A stretch of DNA of 64,000 nt. It comes from Lewinellaceae bacterium. GTDB taxonomy: Bacteria; Bacteroidota; Bacteroidia; Chitinophagales; Saprospiraceae. The position numbers and the translations under genes are program-made. Below, piece by piece: positions 52,652-61,888 of this stretch. The notes under the pieces were generated by a model, which ran no database searches, had not been told where the DNA came from, and worked only from the letters and a program-made list of their open reading frames with translations. Position 1 is the first letter of the stretch. Every line of letters starts with the position of its first letter. The DNA lies in assembly GCA_020636075.1 (NCBI GenBank), contig JACJYO010000001.1, forward strand, positions 992,001 to 1,056,000, in the 5' to 3' direction.

Positions 52652-53809
52652 ATGCAATCTGTAAGTCCACCGGTAATTTATTACCACTCCGTGGCGCCAA
52701 AGCCAGACCCGCAATGGGTACTGCATTTCCTGACCATGGAACTGGCGGCGTTTGAAGACCAACTCGCCTACCTGCGATCCAGGCAGTTTCGCGGGGTGTT
52801 TTTTGAGGAGTGGCTGGCTTTCCGCCGGGGCGAAAAAACAGTGTCCGGCGCTGAAGTTTGCCTGGCTTTCGACGACGGGCTGCTCGACAACTGGGTGTAC
52901 GCCTACCCACTTATTAAAAAATATGGCCTGCGCTTCACACTGTTCGTTTCTCCCGAATGTGTCGATCCCCGCCCGCTGGTCCGGCACACCCTCGAAGATG
53001 TGTGGGCCGGCCGCTGCCAGATCGACGAGCTCGATGCCCGGGGGTATGTTTCCTGGGAAGAACTTCGCTTGATGCAGGAGTCGGGAGTAGTCGACATCCA
53101 GTCGCATACCATGAGCCACGATAAATACACGGTTTCCGGCAAGCTGCGCGGTTTTTATTACGGCGGTTTCCCCGGCTTTTACCCCGCGTGGAATGCTTTT
53201 CCGGAAAAAAAGCCCTACTACATGGCTGATCAGGACTTTGAAAAATGGCTCCCGCTTGGGGCGCCGCTGTTTGAAGAAGCATCGGCGGTAATCGCTCGGA
53301 AACATACCATCAACCCCCAATTTTTTGAAGAAACGACTGCCTTGGCCCAAAAACATGCCCTCGAAACACCTGAAAACCGACCTGCCTACGAGGCCGCAGT
53401 CCGGCGGCTGCACCGGCAATACGAGGAAGGCGGCATGCTGATCGCTGAAGTGGAATCGGAAACGAACTATCAGGAACGGCTGGCTTATGAAATCGTGGAA
53501 TCCAAAAAGATACTTGAAGAAAAGCTGGCCAAACCTGTGCGCTTTCTCTGCTGGCCACATGGCGACAATACCCACGAAGCGCATGCCCTGGCGCTCCGGC
53601 ATGGCTACCTGGCGACTACTGCCGGCAAGCTGACCGATGAGTCCGAACAACCCGATCGCATCCCCCGTTTTGGCGCCATGTGGAGCCTGGGCCCCTGGCT
53701 CAACCGGCAAAAGTTTCATTACAAAATTGCCAGTCACTTCCAAAAACAGCCCTACTACAGCCTCTGGCTGGCGAACGAGTTTAAAAACAAAATTCTCAAA
53801 CGCAGCTGA
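52652..53809 (+). CDS. Polysaccharide deacetylase (NodB-like)
   Basis: A 385-residue protein from the ATG at 52652 (MQSVSPPVIYYHSV). The NodB motifs are FDDG (D74/D75) and the metal-binding HxxxH at about H152/H156 (QSHTMSH), with a late CWPHGDNTHEA motif. A long insertion (about residues 180-290) separates the second and third motifs. There is no signal peptide, so it probably acts on a cytosolic, lipid-linked or nucleotide sugar intermediate. Its TGA stop overlaps the next ATG (TGATG), indicating coupled translation with the AsnB-like gene. Confidence 0.85.
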   Translation: MQSVSPPVIYYHSVAPKPDPQWVLHFLTMELAAFEDQLAYLRSRQFRGVFFEEWLAFRRGEKTVSGAEVCLAFDDGLLDNWVYAYPLIKKYGLRFTLFVSPECVDPRPLVRHTLEDVWAGRCQIDELDARGYVSWEELRLMQESGVVDIQSHTMSHDKYTVSGKLRGFYYGGFPGFYPAWNAFPEKKPYYMADQDFEKWLPLGAPLFEEASAVIARKHTINPQFFEETTALAQKHALETPENRPAYEAAVRRLHRQYEEGGMLIAEVESETNYQERLAYEIVESKKILEEKLAKPVRFLCWPHGDNTHEAHALALRHGYLATTAGKLTDESEQPDRIPRFGAMWSLGPWLNRQKFHYKIASHFQKQPYYSLWLANEFKNKILKRS

Positions 53810-55581
53810 TGTTTTTCTACCTGGACTATTCCCGCACACCACAATCCGGCACAGTAAAACCGGCGCGGATCAGCGCCGACACTGAAGCCGGCGGGCAACC
53901 CAACACCCTGTACATCAGGGAGGGACGCCAGCGGCTGGTATCGGTGACTATGCCGGGTGGTTCGGAATTGCTGCTGCTGGGCGACCCGGTGTATGCACCG
54001 CAAGCCGACCTGGGACCAACCGTTTGTCCCAATGGAACGCTAAACATCACCCAACTTTATGAAACGGTTCGCGGCCACTACTACTGGTTTTTCCTGGAAC
54101 AAGAAAGCCTGCGCTGCGGGAGTGCTTTTGGGGCGGTTTTCCCCATTTATTTTGCGGAACAAAACGGGCGGGTGTTCCTGTCTTCCTCGTCTTTTTTTCT
54201 GGCAAAAAAAATAAAAGCCCGCAACCGGAACCGCCGCAATCTGCTAGAACGGCTGCTGTTCAACTATCCAATTTTTAACTCTACCTGGTGGGAGGGCATT
54301 CAACTTTTGGGCGCCCACCAGGTGCTTCAACTCCAGGGTGAAAAACTTGCTGTAGAACCTGGTTTTCGCATCGAAACTTGTTTTGGCGAAGGCGAAAATC
54401 ATGCGCGCAACAGCCTGCACGAACTGGCGGAACTGTTTGAAGCGGAAACTGCCTTGTTCCTGCCCGATGCTCCATACGGCATTTCGTTTACCGGCGGTTT
54501 TGACGGCCGAACGCTGCTGGCTGCTGCGCGCAAGGCCGGGCATAGCCATTTCCTGACCTACAGTTTCGGCCATCCCGAGGATGCCGACCTCACGTTTCCG
54601 CAGGAACAAACCCGGCGCCTGGGTATTCCCTACCGCCCGATTTTGCTCGATGATGACTATGTGCAAAAGTCGGCACTGCCATCGGCCTGGAAATTTATGG
54701 AGCTGACGGAGTACAACGGCAATTTTGGCCGGCCGCACTATCATTTTGCTGCGCAAAACCTGGCAAAGGAAGTAGACTACCTCATTACGGGCAATTTTGG
54801 CAGTGAGTTCTTCCGCGCCATGCATCAGCCCGGCGTGATGATGACAGAACAACTGATCCGGATTTTTTCCAGCCCCGATGATTCTTGGAAAGACAGCCTC
54901 CGGCAGCCGTTTTCTGAGGGAGCCGGTGCGTTTTTCCGGAATGAATGGGACGCACTGATCGCCGAAATAGAGGCCTACCTGGAGCCCATGCAAGGTTGGG
55001 ATCCTAACCATCGGTTTTACCACTTCGTTTTCCAGGAGATTTTTCGGAAGTACTTCGGACCGGAGCTCATTATGCAGCGCCACTACCTGAACAACCGGAC
55101 GCCTTTTCTTTCGCTCCGCTTTTTCCGCGCACTCAATAGCACGATCTGGTCGGGTGTGCACGCGCGCTTGTTTGAAAAAATGAAAAACAAACGGATGAAA
55201 GGCCAGCAGTTCTATGCTGCATTTATTCGTCGTGCCGACCCACAGTTGTACCGGATGCAAACCAGCAAAGGCTACAGCGCTGCCGATGTGCTTGAACCCT
55301 GGCGTATGCCCTTGTTGTTGGCGGGTGTAGCCTGGCAGAAGTTTGGGAAAAAACCCGAAGTAGACACCAATGCTGTGGAAGCGTTTTTCCGGCAACACCA
55401 GCACGCCTTGCTCCGGCAAATTGAACCCGAAAGTGATACGGACCTGCTTGAGTCCGGCCTGCATTCCCTGCTCGCACAACCCGGCCAGGCTCTTGAAGAA
55501 AGAATAAAACATACCTCTATCGCCGCCGGATGGGCAGCCGCCCGGCAGCATACCGAACATACTCAACTTTTAGCGCAATAA
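53809..55581 (+). CDS. Degenerate asparagine-synthase-like protein
   Basis: A 590-residue homologue of AsnB. The N-terminus (MFFYLDYSRTP) lacks the Cys2 nucleophile of the glutaminase domain. The synthetase domain has the P-loop in altered form, T228-GGFDGR instead of SGGxDSS, followed by TYSFGHPEDAD. An ATP-pyrophosphatase fold is still likely from the downstream EFFRAMHQPG and RTPFLSLRFF regions. Either it uses ammonia supplied elsewhere, or it has become a non-canonical ligase or scaffold. It is tightly coupled to the deacetylase upstream and a GNAT gene 3 bases downstream. A canonical AsnB is encoded at 60032. Confidence 0.75.
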   Translation: MFFYLDYSRTPQSGTVKPARISADTEAGGQPNTLYIREGRQRLVSVTMPGGSELLLLGDPVYAPQADLGPTVCPNGTLNITQLYETVRGHYYWFFLEQESLRCGSAFGAVFPIYFAEQNGRVFLSSSSFFLAKKIKARNRNRRNLLERLLFNYPIFNSTWWEGIQLLGAHQVLQLQGEKLAVEPGFRIETCFGEGENHARNSLHELAELFEAETALFLPDAPYGISFTGGFDGRTLLAAARKAGHSHFLTYSFGHPEDADLTFPQEQTRRLGIPYRPILLDDDYVQKSALPSAWKFMELTEYNGNFGRPHYHFAAQNLAKEVDYLITGNFGSEFFRAMHQPGVMMTEQLIRIFSSPDDSWKDSLRQPFSEGAGAFFRNEWDALIAEIEAYLEPMQGWDPNHRFYHFVFQEIFRKYFGPELIMQRHYLNNRTPFLSLRFFRALNSTIWSGVHARLFEKMKNKRMKGQQFYAAFIRRADPQLYRMQTSKGYSAADVLEPWRMPLLLAGVAWQKFGKKPEVDTNAVEAFFRQHQHALLRQIEPESDTDLLESGLHSLLAQPGQALEERIKHTSIAAGWAAARQHTEHTQLLAQ

Positions 55582-55584
55582 TCC

Positions 55585-56697
55585 ATGACAGACACATTGA
55601 AAGAGATCAAACATTCCACCCTGACATCCGGCGCGCCGGATGATGCCTTTTGGAATAAATACGAACAGTTGTGGCGCAACAGCACGGAGCGTTCGCCGTT
55701 CCAGGCGCCCAGGCTGCTGCGTTATTTTGTGCAACAGAACAGCGCGGAGACCATTGTTTTTCAATATTTTAAAAATCAATCTGAGCTACTCGGCGCAGCA
55801 ATATTTCAGAAAGAAAATAGTGGCGTTCAATTTTTGAGCGACATGAAAACCGACGCCAATTTCTTCATCCTGCATCAGGACTGCACCAAGGAAGAAACGG
55901 AGGATTTCTTCCAACACTTTTTAAACCGGATAAGCGATTCAGGTTGGGCACTGATGCTGAACAACCAACCGGGCTGGGCCAATTACATGCAACATTTTGC
56001 TGCGGCAGGTGAAGCCTCCGAATTGTTTTGGATGAAAATCCCCTACTCCGTTTGCCCCGTGGTTACTGCCGAAACGCCGCAGGCATTGCTCGAGCAAATC
56101 AGCGGTTCCCGGGAGCTGCGCTATCGGGTAAACAAATTGAAAAATCAAAAAAATGCCGTTTTCGAAGTCCTCACCGATGACAACGACCTGGACCACTGGG
56201 TCGATGAATTTTGCCAGGCACATGTGCTGCGTTGGGAGGACACACCCACTCCATCCGCCTATCGCGACCCACTTCGTCGGCAATTTGTCAAAGGTTGTAT
56301 GCGTGCCTGGGCTGAAGACGGCATTTTGGTACGGTTTTCTGTAAAAGCAGAGGGGCACCGGGTTGGCTTTGTGGTGGGTTTGTTGGCTGCTGGATCGTTG
56401 ATTCACCACTCCACCACGTTTCATCCCGATTTCAAAAAATTCAGCCCGGGAAAAGCACTGATCCTGATCATGGCCGAATGGATGGCACAAAATAATTTGC
56501 GTGTACTGGATTTCGGTGACGGCGACGAACCGTACAAATACACGGTTGCCAATGAAGAACATGAATTGAACCGGATATTCCTGTCGAGCAAACTTAATCT
56601 GCCCTTTATCCTCAAAACCAAACTCATCCGGTGGACCAAGACCCACCCTAAAATTTACAAGTTATACGCCCAAAAGATCAAGCCGCATTTCCAATAA
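55585..56697 (+). CDS. CelD/BioF2-like GNAT acyltransferase, tandem copy 1
   Basis: A 370-residue protein of the double-GNAT (Acetyltransf_6, CelD-like) type. The N-terminal part begins with DDAFWNKYEQLWRNSTERSPFQAPRLLRYF. The C-terminal GNAT half has RFSVKAEGHRVGFVVGLLAAGSLIHHSTTFHPDFKKFSPGKALIL and the conserved LDFGDGDEPYKYTVANEEHEL. It should transfer an acyl or aminoacyl group to an amine of a sugar or peptide (family inference). It is clearly paralogous to the next gene and lies 3 bases after the AsnB-like gene. Confidence 0.78.
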   Translation: MTDTLKEIKHSTLTSGAPDDAFWNKYEQLWRNSTERSPFQAPRLLRYFVQQNSAETIVFQYFKNQSELLGAAIFQKENSGVQFLSDMKTDANFFILHQDCTKEETEDFFQHFLNRISDSGWALMLNNQPGWANYMQHFAAAGEASELFWMKIPYSVCPVVTAETPQALLEQISGSRELRYRVNKLKNQKNAVFEVLTDDNDLDHWVDEFCQAHVLRWEDTPTPSAYRDPLRRQFVKGCMRAWAEDGILVRFSVKAEGHRVGFVVGLLAAGSLIHHSTTFHPDFKKFSPGKALILIMAEWMAQNNLRVLDFGDGDEPYKYTVANEEHELNRIFLSSKLNLPFILKTKLIRWTKTHPKIYKLYAQKIKPHFQ

Positions 56698-56760
56698 ATC
56701 CGGAATTACTAAACACGATAATGAACACCAATTCATCCAAAAAAAACTTTATCAGCCAGC

Positions 56761-57942
56761 ATGAAAGCATTCATCGACTACACCATTCCTGATCCTGAAT
56801 TTTGGTCAGCGTACGAACAACTTTGGGAAAACAGCAAATACCGGCCTGTTTTCGAATCGCCCGGCCTGCTGCGGTACTTTTCCTCTTTGAGCGAAGGGGC
56901 GGTGGCTATTTTCAAATGTTTCCGGGAAAACGGGCAACTCACCGGCGCAGCATTTTTCCATAAGAAAAAGAACGTTTACACTTTTTTGAGCGATTACAAA
57001 ACGGATCACAGTTGTTTCGTCTTACACCAGAATTGCACCAATGTCGAAATCCGAAATTTTTTTGAAGCATTCCATCAGGAGGTTTTGAAAGAGCACTGGA
57101 CCCTGGAGCTGAACAACAATCCGATGTGGGTATCCTACATGGATGCCTTTACCCGGAGCGGTAAAAAGAGCCCGCTTTTTTGGCTCTCCACACCATCAAC
57201 GGTCTGCCCGCGCCTGGAGGAGAAAGACCCGGAAAGCCTGCGCCAAAATCTCCTGCAATCCCGAAACAATCGCTACAAGCGCAAACGCCTTCAACGCGAA
57301 CACCAGGTCGAATTTGAGGTACTGTCTGATGAGGAAGACCTTGTTGGTTGGACGACAGACTTTTGCAATACGCATGTCCGGCGTTGGCAAGACACGCTCA
57401 CCCCATCAAAATACCACTCGGAACCGGAACGTACCTTTTTACTGGGTTGCCTCCAGGCCTGGGTTGGCGATGGCCGTTTGGTGCGCTTTGCCTTGAAAGC
57501 AAATGGAACCCGGATTGCCTTCGTGATCGGCCTGCTGCAGAAAAACAGCCTCATTTATCATTCCCTGACGTACCATCCGGATTTTCACAAATACAGTCCG
57601 GGCAAAGTGCTCATTTTATACCTCGGCGAATGGATGCACGAACACTGTCTCAATGTGCTCGACTTCGGCGACGGTAACGAACCCTACAAATACAATTTCG
57701 CCAACAAGGAGCAAAAACTCCACGCCATTTTCATCTCGAAAAAAGAAAACCTGTTTTTCATCCTCCGTGCCAAAGTGATCGCTGCGGTGCGCAGAAATCC
57801 GGTACTGATCAAATTTTACCGCGAAAAGCTTCGCCCGTGGCTAAATATGGCTGCCAGCCGCCTGCCTAAAGTCCAACTTCGAAAATTTTTCCTGTTCCAA
57901 TTGCCCATGCTGGAACTTGACTACCTATCGCTGATCGTGTAA
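56761..57942 (+). CDS. CelD/BioF2-like GNAT acyltransferase, tandem copy 2
   Basis: A 393-residue paralogue of the preceding protein with the same order of motifs: DPEFWSAYEQLWENSKYRPVFESPGLLRYF, then TRIAFVIGLLQKNSLIYHSLTYHPDFHKYSPGKVLIL and LDFGDGNEPYKYNFANKEQKL. The C-terminus is about 25 residues longer and ends in a hydrophobic stretch. Two retained copies side by side suggest two different acyl groups or two acceptor positions. The last base of its stop (TAATG) overlaps the ATP-grasp gene. Confidence 0.78.
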   Translation: MKAFIDYTIPDPEFWSAYEQLWENSKYRPVFESPGLLRYFSSLSEGAVAIFKCFRENGQLTGAAFFHKKKNVYTFLSDYKTDHSCFVLHQNCTNVEIRNFFEAFHQEVLKEHWTLELNNNPMWVSYMDAFTRSGKKSPLFWLSTPSTVCPRLEEKDPESLRQNLLQSRNNRYKRKRLQREHQVEFEVLSDEEDLVGWTTDFCNTHVRRWQDTLTPSKYHSEPERTFLLGCLQAWVGDGRLVRFALKANGTRIAFVIGLLQKNSLIYHSLTYHPDFHKYSPGKVLILYLGEWMHEHCLNVLDFGDGNEPYKYNFANKEQKLHAIFISKKENLFFILRAKVIAAVRRNPVLIKFYREKLRPWLNMAASRLPKVQLRKFFLFQLPMLELDYLSLIV

Positions 57943-59021
57943 TGAAAAAACTAAAACTCGCCATACTCCGCAACGAAGTCCCCGAAGACGATGTGTTCTG
58001 GGAAAAATCCTGTCAGGAAATGTCCGATCGGGTCAGTTGGGATCTGATTGACCTCACCCGGCACGACTGGCTGGAACGGGTAACGGCCACGCAATACGAC
58101 GGTTTGCTGACCAGCCCACCCGGCTGGACCACCGCATTTAAGGCCATGTACGACGAGCGGCTCCAAATCCTGGAGATGATCAAGCCTGCCCCGATCTACC
58201 CTTCCCTGGAGGAGATTTTGATTTATGAAAACAAAAAAATGCTGGCCTATTGGCTGGAAGCCCACCAGATACCGCACCCAAAAACCTGGGTGTTTTACTA
58301 TGAAAACGAGGCTGCAAACTTTGTAAAAAACAGCCGGTTGCCGTTGGTCGCCAAAACCAGCATCGGCGCTTCCGGCAGTGGCGTTCAGATTTTGCACGAT
58401 TCCGCCGAAGCACAGGAATATATCCAGAACACTTTTTCCGGACAAGGCGCTGCGCGCCGGCGTGTCGGGCCTAAATGGAAGCAAAAAGGGTTTTTCCTCC
58501 GGGTACTGAAAAAATTACTTCGCCCCGGGGAGTTGAAAGCCAAAATGCAGTTGTACAAGCATATCGGCACTGAAATCCAGAAGGACTTTGTGATTCTGCA
58601 GGAATTTATCCCGCACGACTACGAATGGCGTTGCGTGCGCATCGGCGATTCGTTTTTTGCACACAAAAAAGTCAAGCAAGGTGAAAAAGCCAGCGGCAGC
58701 CTGATCAAAGCCTATGAAAATCCTCCGTTTGAGCTGCTCGATTTTGTAAAAGAAATCACCGACAAGCGGCATTTCCTGTCGCAGTCGGTCGACATTTTCG
58801 TGGCCCCCGATGGCCGGTACCTGGTGAACGAAATGCAGTGCATTTTCGGCCAGTCCGACCCCTACCAGATGCTCATCGACGGCGAACCCGGGCGCTATCG
58901 CCTGCTCGACGGGCAGTGGGTGTTCGAACCCGGCGACTTCAACCGGCACGAATCCTTCCTCCTTCGCCTGGAGCATTTTATTGAACTATTGACCGAAAAA
59001 AATCAGGAGGTACACGCGTGA
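57942..59021 (+). CDS. ATP-grasp ligase-like protein
   Basis: A 359-residue protein with ATP-grasp features: LPLVAKTSIGASGSGVQILHD (the ATP-binding lysine and glycine-rich loop, about residues 128-148), FVILQEFIPHDYEWRCVRIGD, and the metal-binding end SVDIFVAPDGRYLVNEMQCIFG. The N-terminal ~90 residues give a pre-ATP-grasp domain (AILRNEVPEDDVFWEKS). Such enzymes join a carboxylate to an amine or thiol through an acyl phosphate. In this cluster it could attach an amino acid to a sugar amine or uronic acid (inference). The stop overlaps the next start (GTGA). Confidence 0.78.
   Translation: MKKLKLAILRNEVPEDDVFWEKSCQEMSDRVSWDLIDLTRHDWLERVTATQYDGLLTSPPGWTTAFKAMYDERLQILEMIKPAPIYPSLEEILIYENKKMLAYWLEAHQIPHPKTWVFYYENEAANFVKNSRLPLVAKTSIGASGSGVQILHDSAEAQEYIQNTFSGQGAARRRVGPKWKQKGFFLRVLKKLLRPGELKAKMQLYKHIGTEIQKDFVILQEFIPHDYEWRCVRIGDSFFAHKKVKQGEKASGSLIKAYENPPFELLDFVKEITDKRHFLSQSVDIFVAPDGRYLVNEMQCIFGQSDPYQMLIDGEPGRYRLLDGQWVFEPGDFNRHESFLLRLEHFIELLTEKNQEVHA
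59005..59010 (+). promoter_or_regulatory. Strong Shine-Dalgarno sequence
   Basis: AGGAGG lies 7 bases before the GTG start at 59018. Most genes in this window have no such sequence, as is usual in Bacteroidota, so it stands out and supports the GTG as the true start within the overlapping ATP-grasp gene. Confidence 0.55.
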
Positions 59022-60025
59022 AAGTTCTATTCGTATCCAGCGGCAATTCGGAGCATTTCAAGGTTTCGCCATTCATCAAAGCCCAGGGGGAATCCCTTGT
59101 CGCGAAAGGCATAGCGCTGGATTATTTTTCCATTGTTGGGAAAGGGCTGCTGAATTATTTGAAAAATGTGGGCCCCCTCCGCCGGTATTTGCGGGAAAAT
59201 CCCTGCGACATCATCCATGCCCATTATTCGCTGTGCGGCTGGGTGGCGGTACTCGCTGCCGGGAAAATACCCGTGGTGCTTTCGCTGATGGGCGACGATG
59301 CCCAGGGGACCTTTACCGGCAAACAACGCATTGCTTTGAAAAGCCGCCTGCTGATTTTTCTGACCAAATTGGTCCAGCCCTTTGTCCAGGCCATTATTTC
59401 AAAATCAGAGAACCTGGAACAGGCTGTTTACCGGAAAAACATATCCTGGCTGATCCCCAATGGTGTGCAGCTCAATCAGTTCAAACTGTACCCCGGTGGT
59501 TGCCGGGAAGCGCTTGGCCTGGACGCCGATAAGCAGTACGTGCTCTTCCTGGGCAATACAACTGACCCCAACAAAAATTTTGACCTGGTAAAGGCTGCCG
59601 TCGCGCGGCTCAATCGGCCAGGTGTGGAGTTGCTCAACGTGTTTGGCGTGCCGCACGATACTGTAGTCCAGTACCTCAACTCGGTGGATGTGTTCACACT
59701 CTGTTCATACGGCGAAGGCTCGCCCAATGTGGTCAAGGAAGCCATGACCTGCAACTGCCCGCTCGTGGTGACACCCGCCGGCGATGCCGCCTGGGTAGTG
59801 GCCGATACGCCGGGTTGTTACGTAGCCGGCTATGCGCCGGATGATTTTGCTGAAAAACTAAACGCAGCGCTCGACTTCGCCCGGGAAACCGGACGGACCC
59901 GGGGGCGGGAACGCATCCTCGAACTGGGGCTCGATGCTGCTGCCATAGCCGATAAATTAATTGATGTGTATAAAACGCTGCTGCCCGGCGATACCGGGCA
60001 AGTAGCGACAGCGCGCAAATTGTAA
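59018..60025 (+). CDS. Glycosyltransferase family 4 (GT-B)
   Basis: A 335-residue protein starting at GTG 4 bases inside the preceding gene. The N-terminal half has VLFVSSGNSEHFKVSPFIKAQGESL and DIIHAHYSLCGWVAVLAA. The C-terminal half has the donor-binding features LFLGNTTDPNKNFDLVKAAV, VDVFTLCSYGEGSPNVVKEAMTCNCPLVVTPAGD. It adds a sugar to the lipid-linked glycan. Translational overlap with the ATP-grasp gene suggests that the two act on the same building block. Confidence 0.88.
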   Translation: MKVLFVSSGNSEHFKVSPFIKAQGESLVAKGIALDYFSIVGKGLLNYLKNVGPLRRYLRENPCDIIHAHYSLCGWVAVLAAGKIPVVLSLMGDDAQGTFTGKQRIALKSRLLIFLTKLVQPFVQAIISKSENLEQAVYRKNISWLIPNGVQLNQFKLYPGGCREALGLDADKQYVLFLGNTTDPNKNFDLVKAAVARLNRPGVELLNVFGVPHDTVVQYLNSVDVFTLCSYGEGSPNVVKEAMTCNCPLVVTPAGDAAWVVADTPGCYVAGYAPDDFAEKLNAALDFARETGRTRGRERILELGLDAAAIADKLIDVYKTLLPGDTGQVATARKL

Positions 60026-60031
60026 GAAACC

Positions 60032-61885
60032 ATGTGCGGAATATCCGGAATAATTCATCTCGACGGTAAGCCCGTCCCCGAAGCCCAACTATCGGCTATG
60101 ATGGGCGCCATGAAACACCGTGGCCCCGACGATGAAGGCGCGTTTACCGAAAGCGGACTCGGACTCGGCTTTGTACGCCTGAGCATTCTCGACCTCAGCC
60201 CTGCCGGGCACATGCCGATGTTTTCGGCCGATGAGCGCTATGTGCTGATCTTCAACGGCGAAATTTTTAATTACATCGAGCTGCGCGAAGAACTGCTGAG
60301 CCTGGGCCATCAGTTTCGCACAACCGGCGATTCTGAAGTGCTGCTCGCCGCCTACGTCCAGTGGGGTGAGGCCATGCTCCACCGGATGAACGGCATGTGG
60401 GCTTTCGTCATTTTCGACCGCAAGGAAAAAGTAGTGTTTGGCGCACGCGACCGCTTCGGTGTCAAACCGTTTTACTACTGCGTGGATGGCACACGAATCA
60501 TTTTTGGCTCCGAAATCCCGTCTATTCTGACTGTGCTGGGCCGCAAGCCGCGGCCCGACGAGGAGGTTATTTTCAACTACCTCGCCTTCAACCGGACCGA
60601 TCAGGGCGCCGATACGTTTTTCAAAGAAGTTAAAAAACTCAATCACGGGCATTTTTTCAAAGTCCGGATTGCTCCCGGCCAATCGGCATCCGAACCGGCA
60701 TTCCGCCCGCAACGCTGGTATAATTTGCGGGAGCAACTCAAGGCGCCATTTAAAAATCCGGAAGAATATCGCGAGCTATTCAAATCGGCTGTCGGCTTGC
60801 GTTTGCGCAGCGATGTGCCAGTTGGTGTTTGTTTGAGCGGCGGGCTCGATTCGTCGAGCATCGTGTCTATGCTCCTGAAAGATTTCGATAAAAAAGACCT
60901 CAATACGTTCTCGGCCATTTACGGCAGCGGGCAGACCGGCGACGAGTCAAGCTTTATCAACCTGTACCAGGGTCAGTTGAAAAACATGTATTCGGTGCAA
61001 CCTGACGAGCACAGCCTGATGGCGGATATTGAAAATTTTATTTGCGCGCAGTTTGAACCGGTGCCAAGCACCTCCACCTATGCGCAGTACAAGGTGATGC
61101 AGTTGGCCCAACAGCACGTCACTGTTACGCTCGACGGCCAGGGCGCCGACGAAGAGCTCGCCGGGTACCATTATTTCTTTGGTTTTCATTTCAAAAATTT
61201 ACTGCGGAAAGGGAAACTGGGCAGTCTGGTTTCTGAAATGGGCCACTACTACGGCAAACACCGCTCGTTGTACGGGATCAAAAGTTTTGTGTTTTTCCTG
61301 CTCCCTGCATTTCTGCGCACCCGCCTCCGGGTGATGGAAAAGGGCTACCTGCACAGCGATTTTTTCCAGGCCAATTCCGGCGGCGCCGATACCATTGCCG
61401 GCGATTTGTATGGCTCGCCCAGCCTGCAGGATGCCTTGCTCAACCACTTCGAATTCAAACTGGAACACCTGCTCAAATGGGAAGACCGCAACTCCATGTG
61501 GTTTTCTTTGGAAGCCCGGGTTCCGTTTCTGGATTATCGCCTGGTGGAGCACACCCTCGCCCTGCCCGACGAATTGATCATCCATGAAGGCATGACCAAA
61601 CACATCCTGCGCGAAGCCATGAAAGGCACCCTGCCGGAGGAAATCCGGATGCGCCGCGACAAGATCGGCTTCGAAACGCCGCAGGACGAGTGGTTTCGCA
61701 CCCCGATTTTCCAAAAATACATTCGGGATATCATTCACGCGGATTCTTTCAAAAACCGGGGGATTCTTGACATCAAAAACGTACACCAACTCTATCAGCA
61801 ACACCTCGATCGCCAGGGCAGTTACGCCCGCGAGATCTGGAAATGGATTCATTTGGAAAAATGGTATAACCGCTTCATCGACTAA
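60032..61885 (+). CDS. asnB: Glutamine-hydrolysing asparagine synthase (AsnB), probably glycan-modifying
   Basis: A 617-residue canonical AsnB. The N-terminal MCGISG has the Cys2 glutaminase nucleophile; MKHRGPDDEGAF and FNGEIFNY complete that domain. The synthetase P-loop is S269-GGLDSSS, followed by DGQGADEELAGYHYF. It makes an amide from a carboxylate using glutamine. In polysaccharide loci such enzymes amidate uronic acids (WbpS type), which fits the WbpB/WbpD genes at the start of this locus. A housekeeping role in asparagine synthesis is less likely from context. Confidence 0.88.
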   Translation: MCGISGIIHLDGKPVPEAQLSAMMGAMKHRGPDDEGAFTESGLGLGFVRLSILDLSPAGHMPMFSADERYVLIFNGEIFNYIELREELLSLGHQFRTTGDSEVLLAAYVQWGEAMLHRMNGMWAFVIFDRKEKVVFGARDRFGVKPFYYCVDGTRIIFGSEIPSILTVLGRKPRPDEEVIFNYLAFNRTDQGADTFFKEVKKLNHGHFFKVRIAPGQSASEPAFRPQRWYNLREQLKAPFKNPEEYRELFKSAVGLRLRSDVPVGVCLSGGLDSSSIVSMLLKDFDKKDLNTFSAIYGSGQTGDESSFINLYQGQLKNMYSVQPDEHSLMADIENFICAQFEPVPSTSTYAQYKVMQLAQQHVTVTLDGQGADEELAGYHYFFGFHFKNLLRKGKLGSLVSEMGHYYGKHRSLYGIKSFVFFLLPAFLRTRLRVMEKGYLHSDFFQANSGGADTIAGDLYGSPSLQDALLNHFEFKLEHLLKWEDRNSMWFSLEARVPFLDYRLVEHTLALPDELIIHEGMTKHILREAMKGTLPEEIRMRRDKIGFETPQDEWFRTPIFQKYIRDIIHADSFKNRGILDIKNVHQLYQQHLDRQGSYAREIWKWIHLEKWYNRFID

Positions 61886-61888
61886 ACT

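Noticed and set aside
53809..61885. Lasso-peptide or beta-lactam-like biosynthetic cluster suggested by two AsnB-type proteins
   Set aside because: No precursor peptide, leader peptidase or PqqD-like gene is present, and the neighbours are glycosyltransferases and deacetylases.
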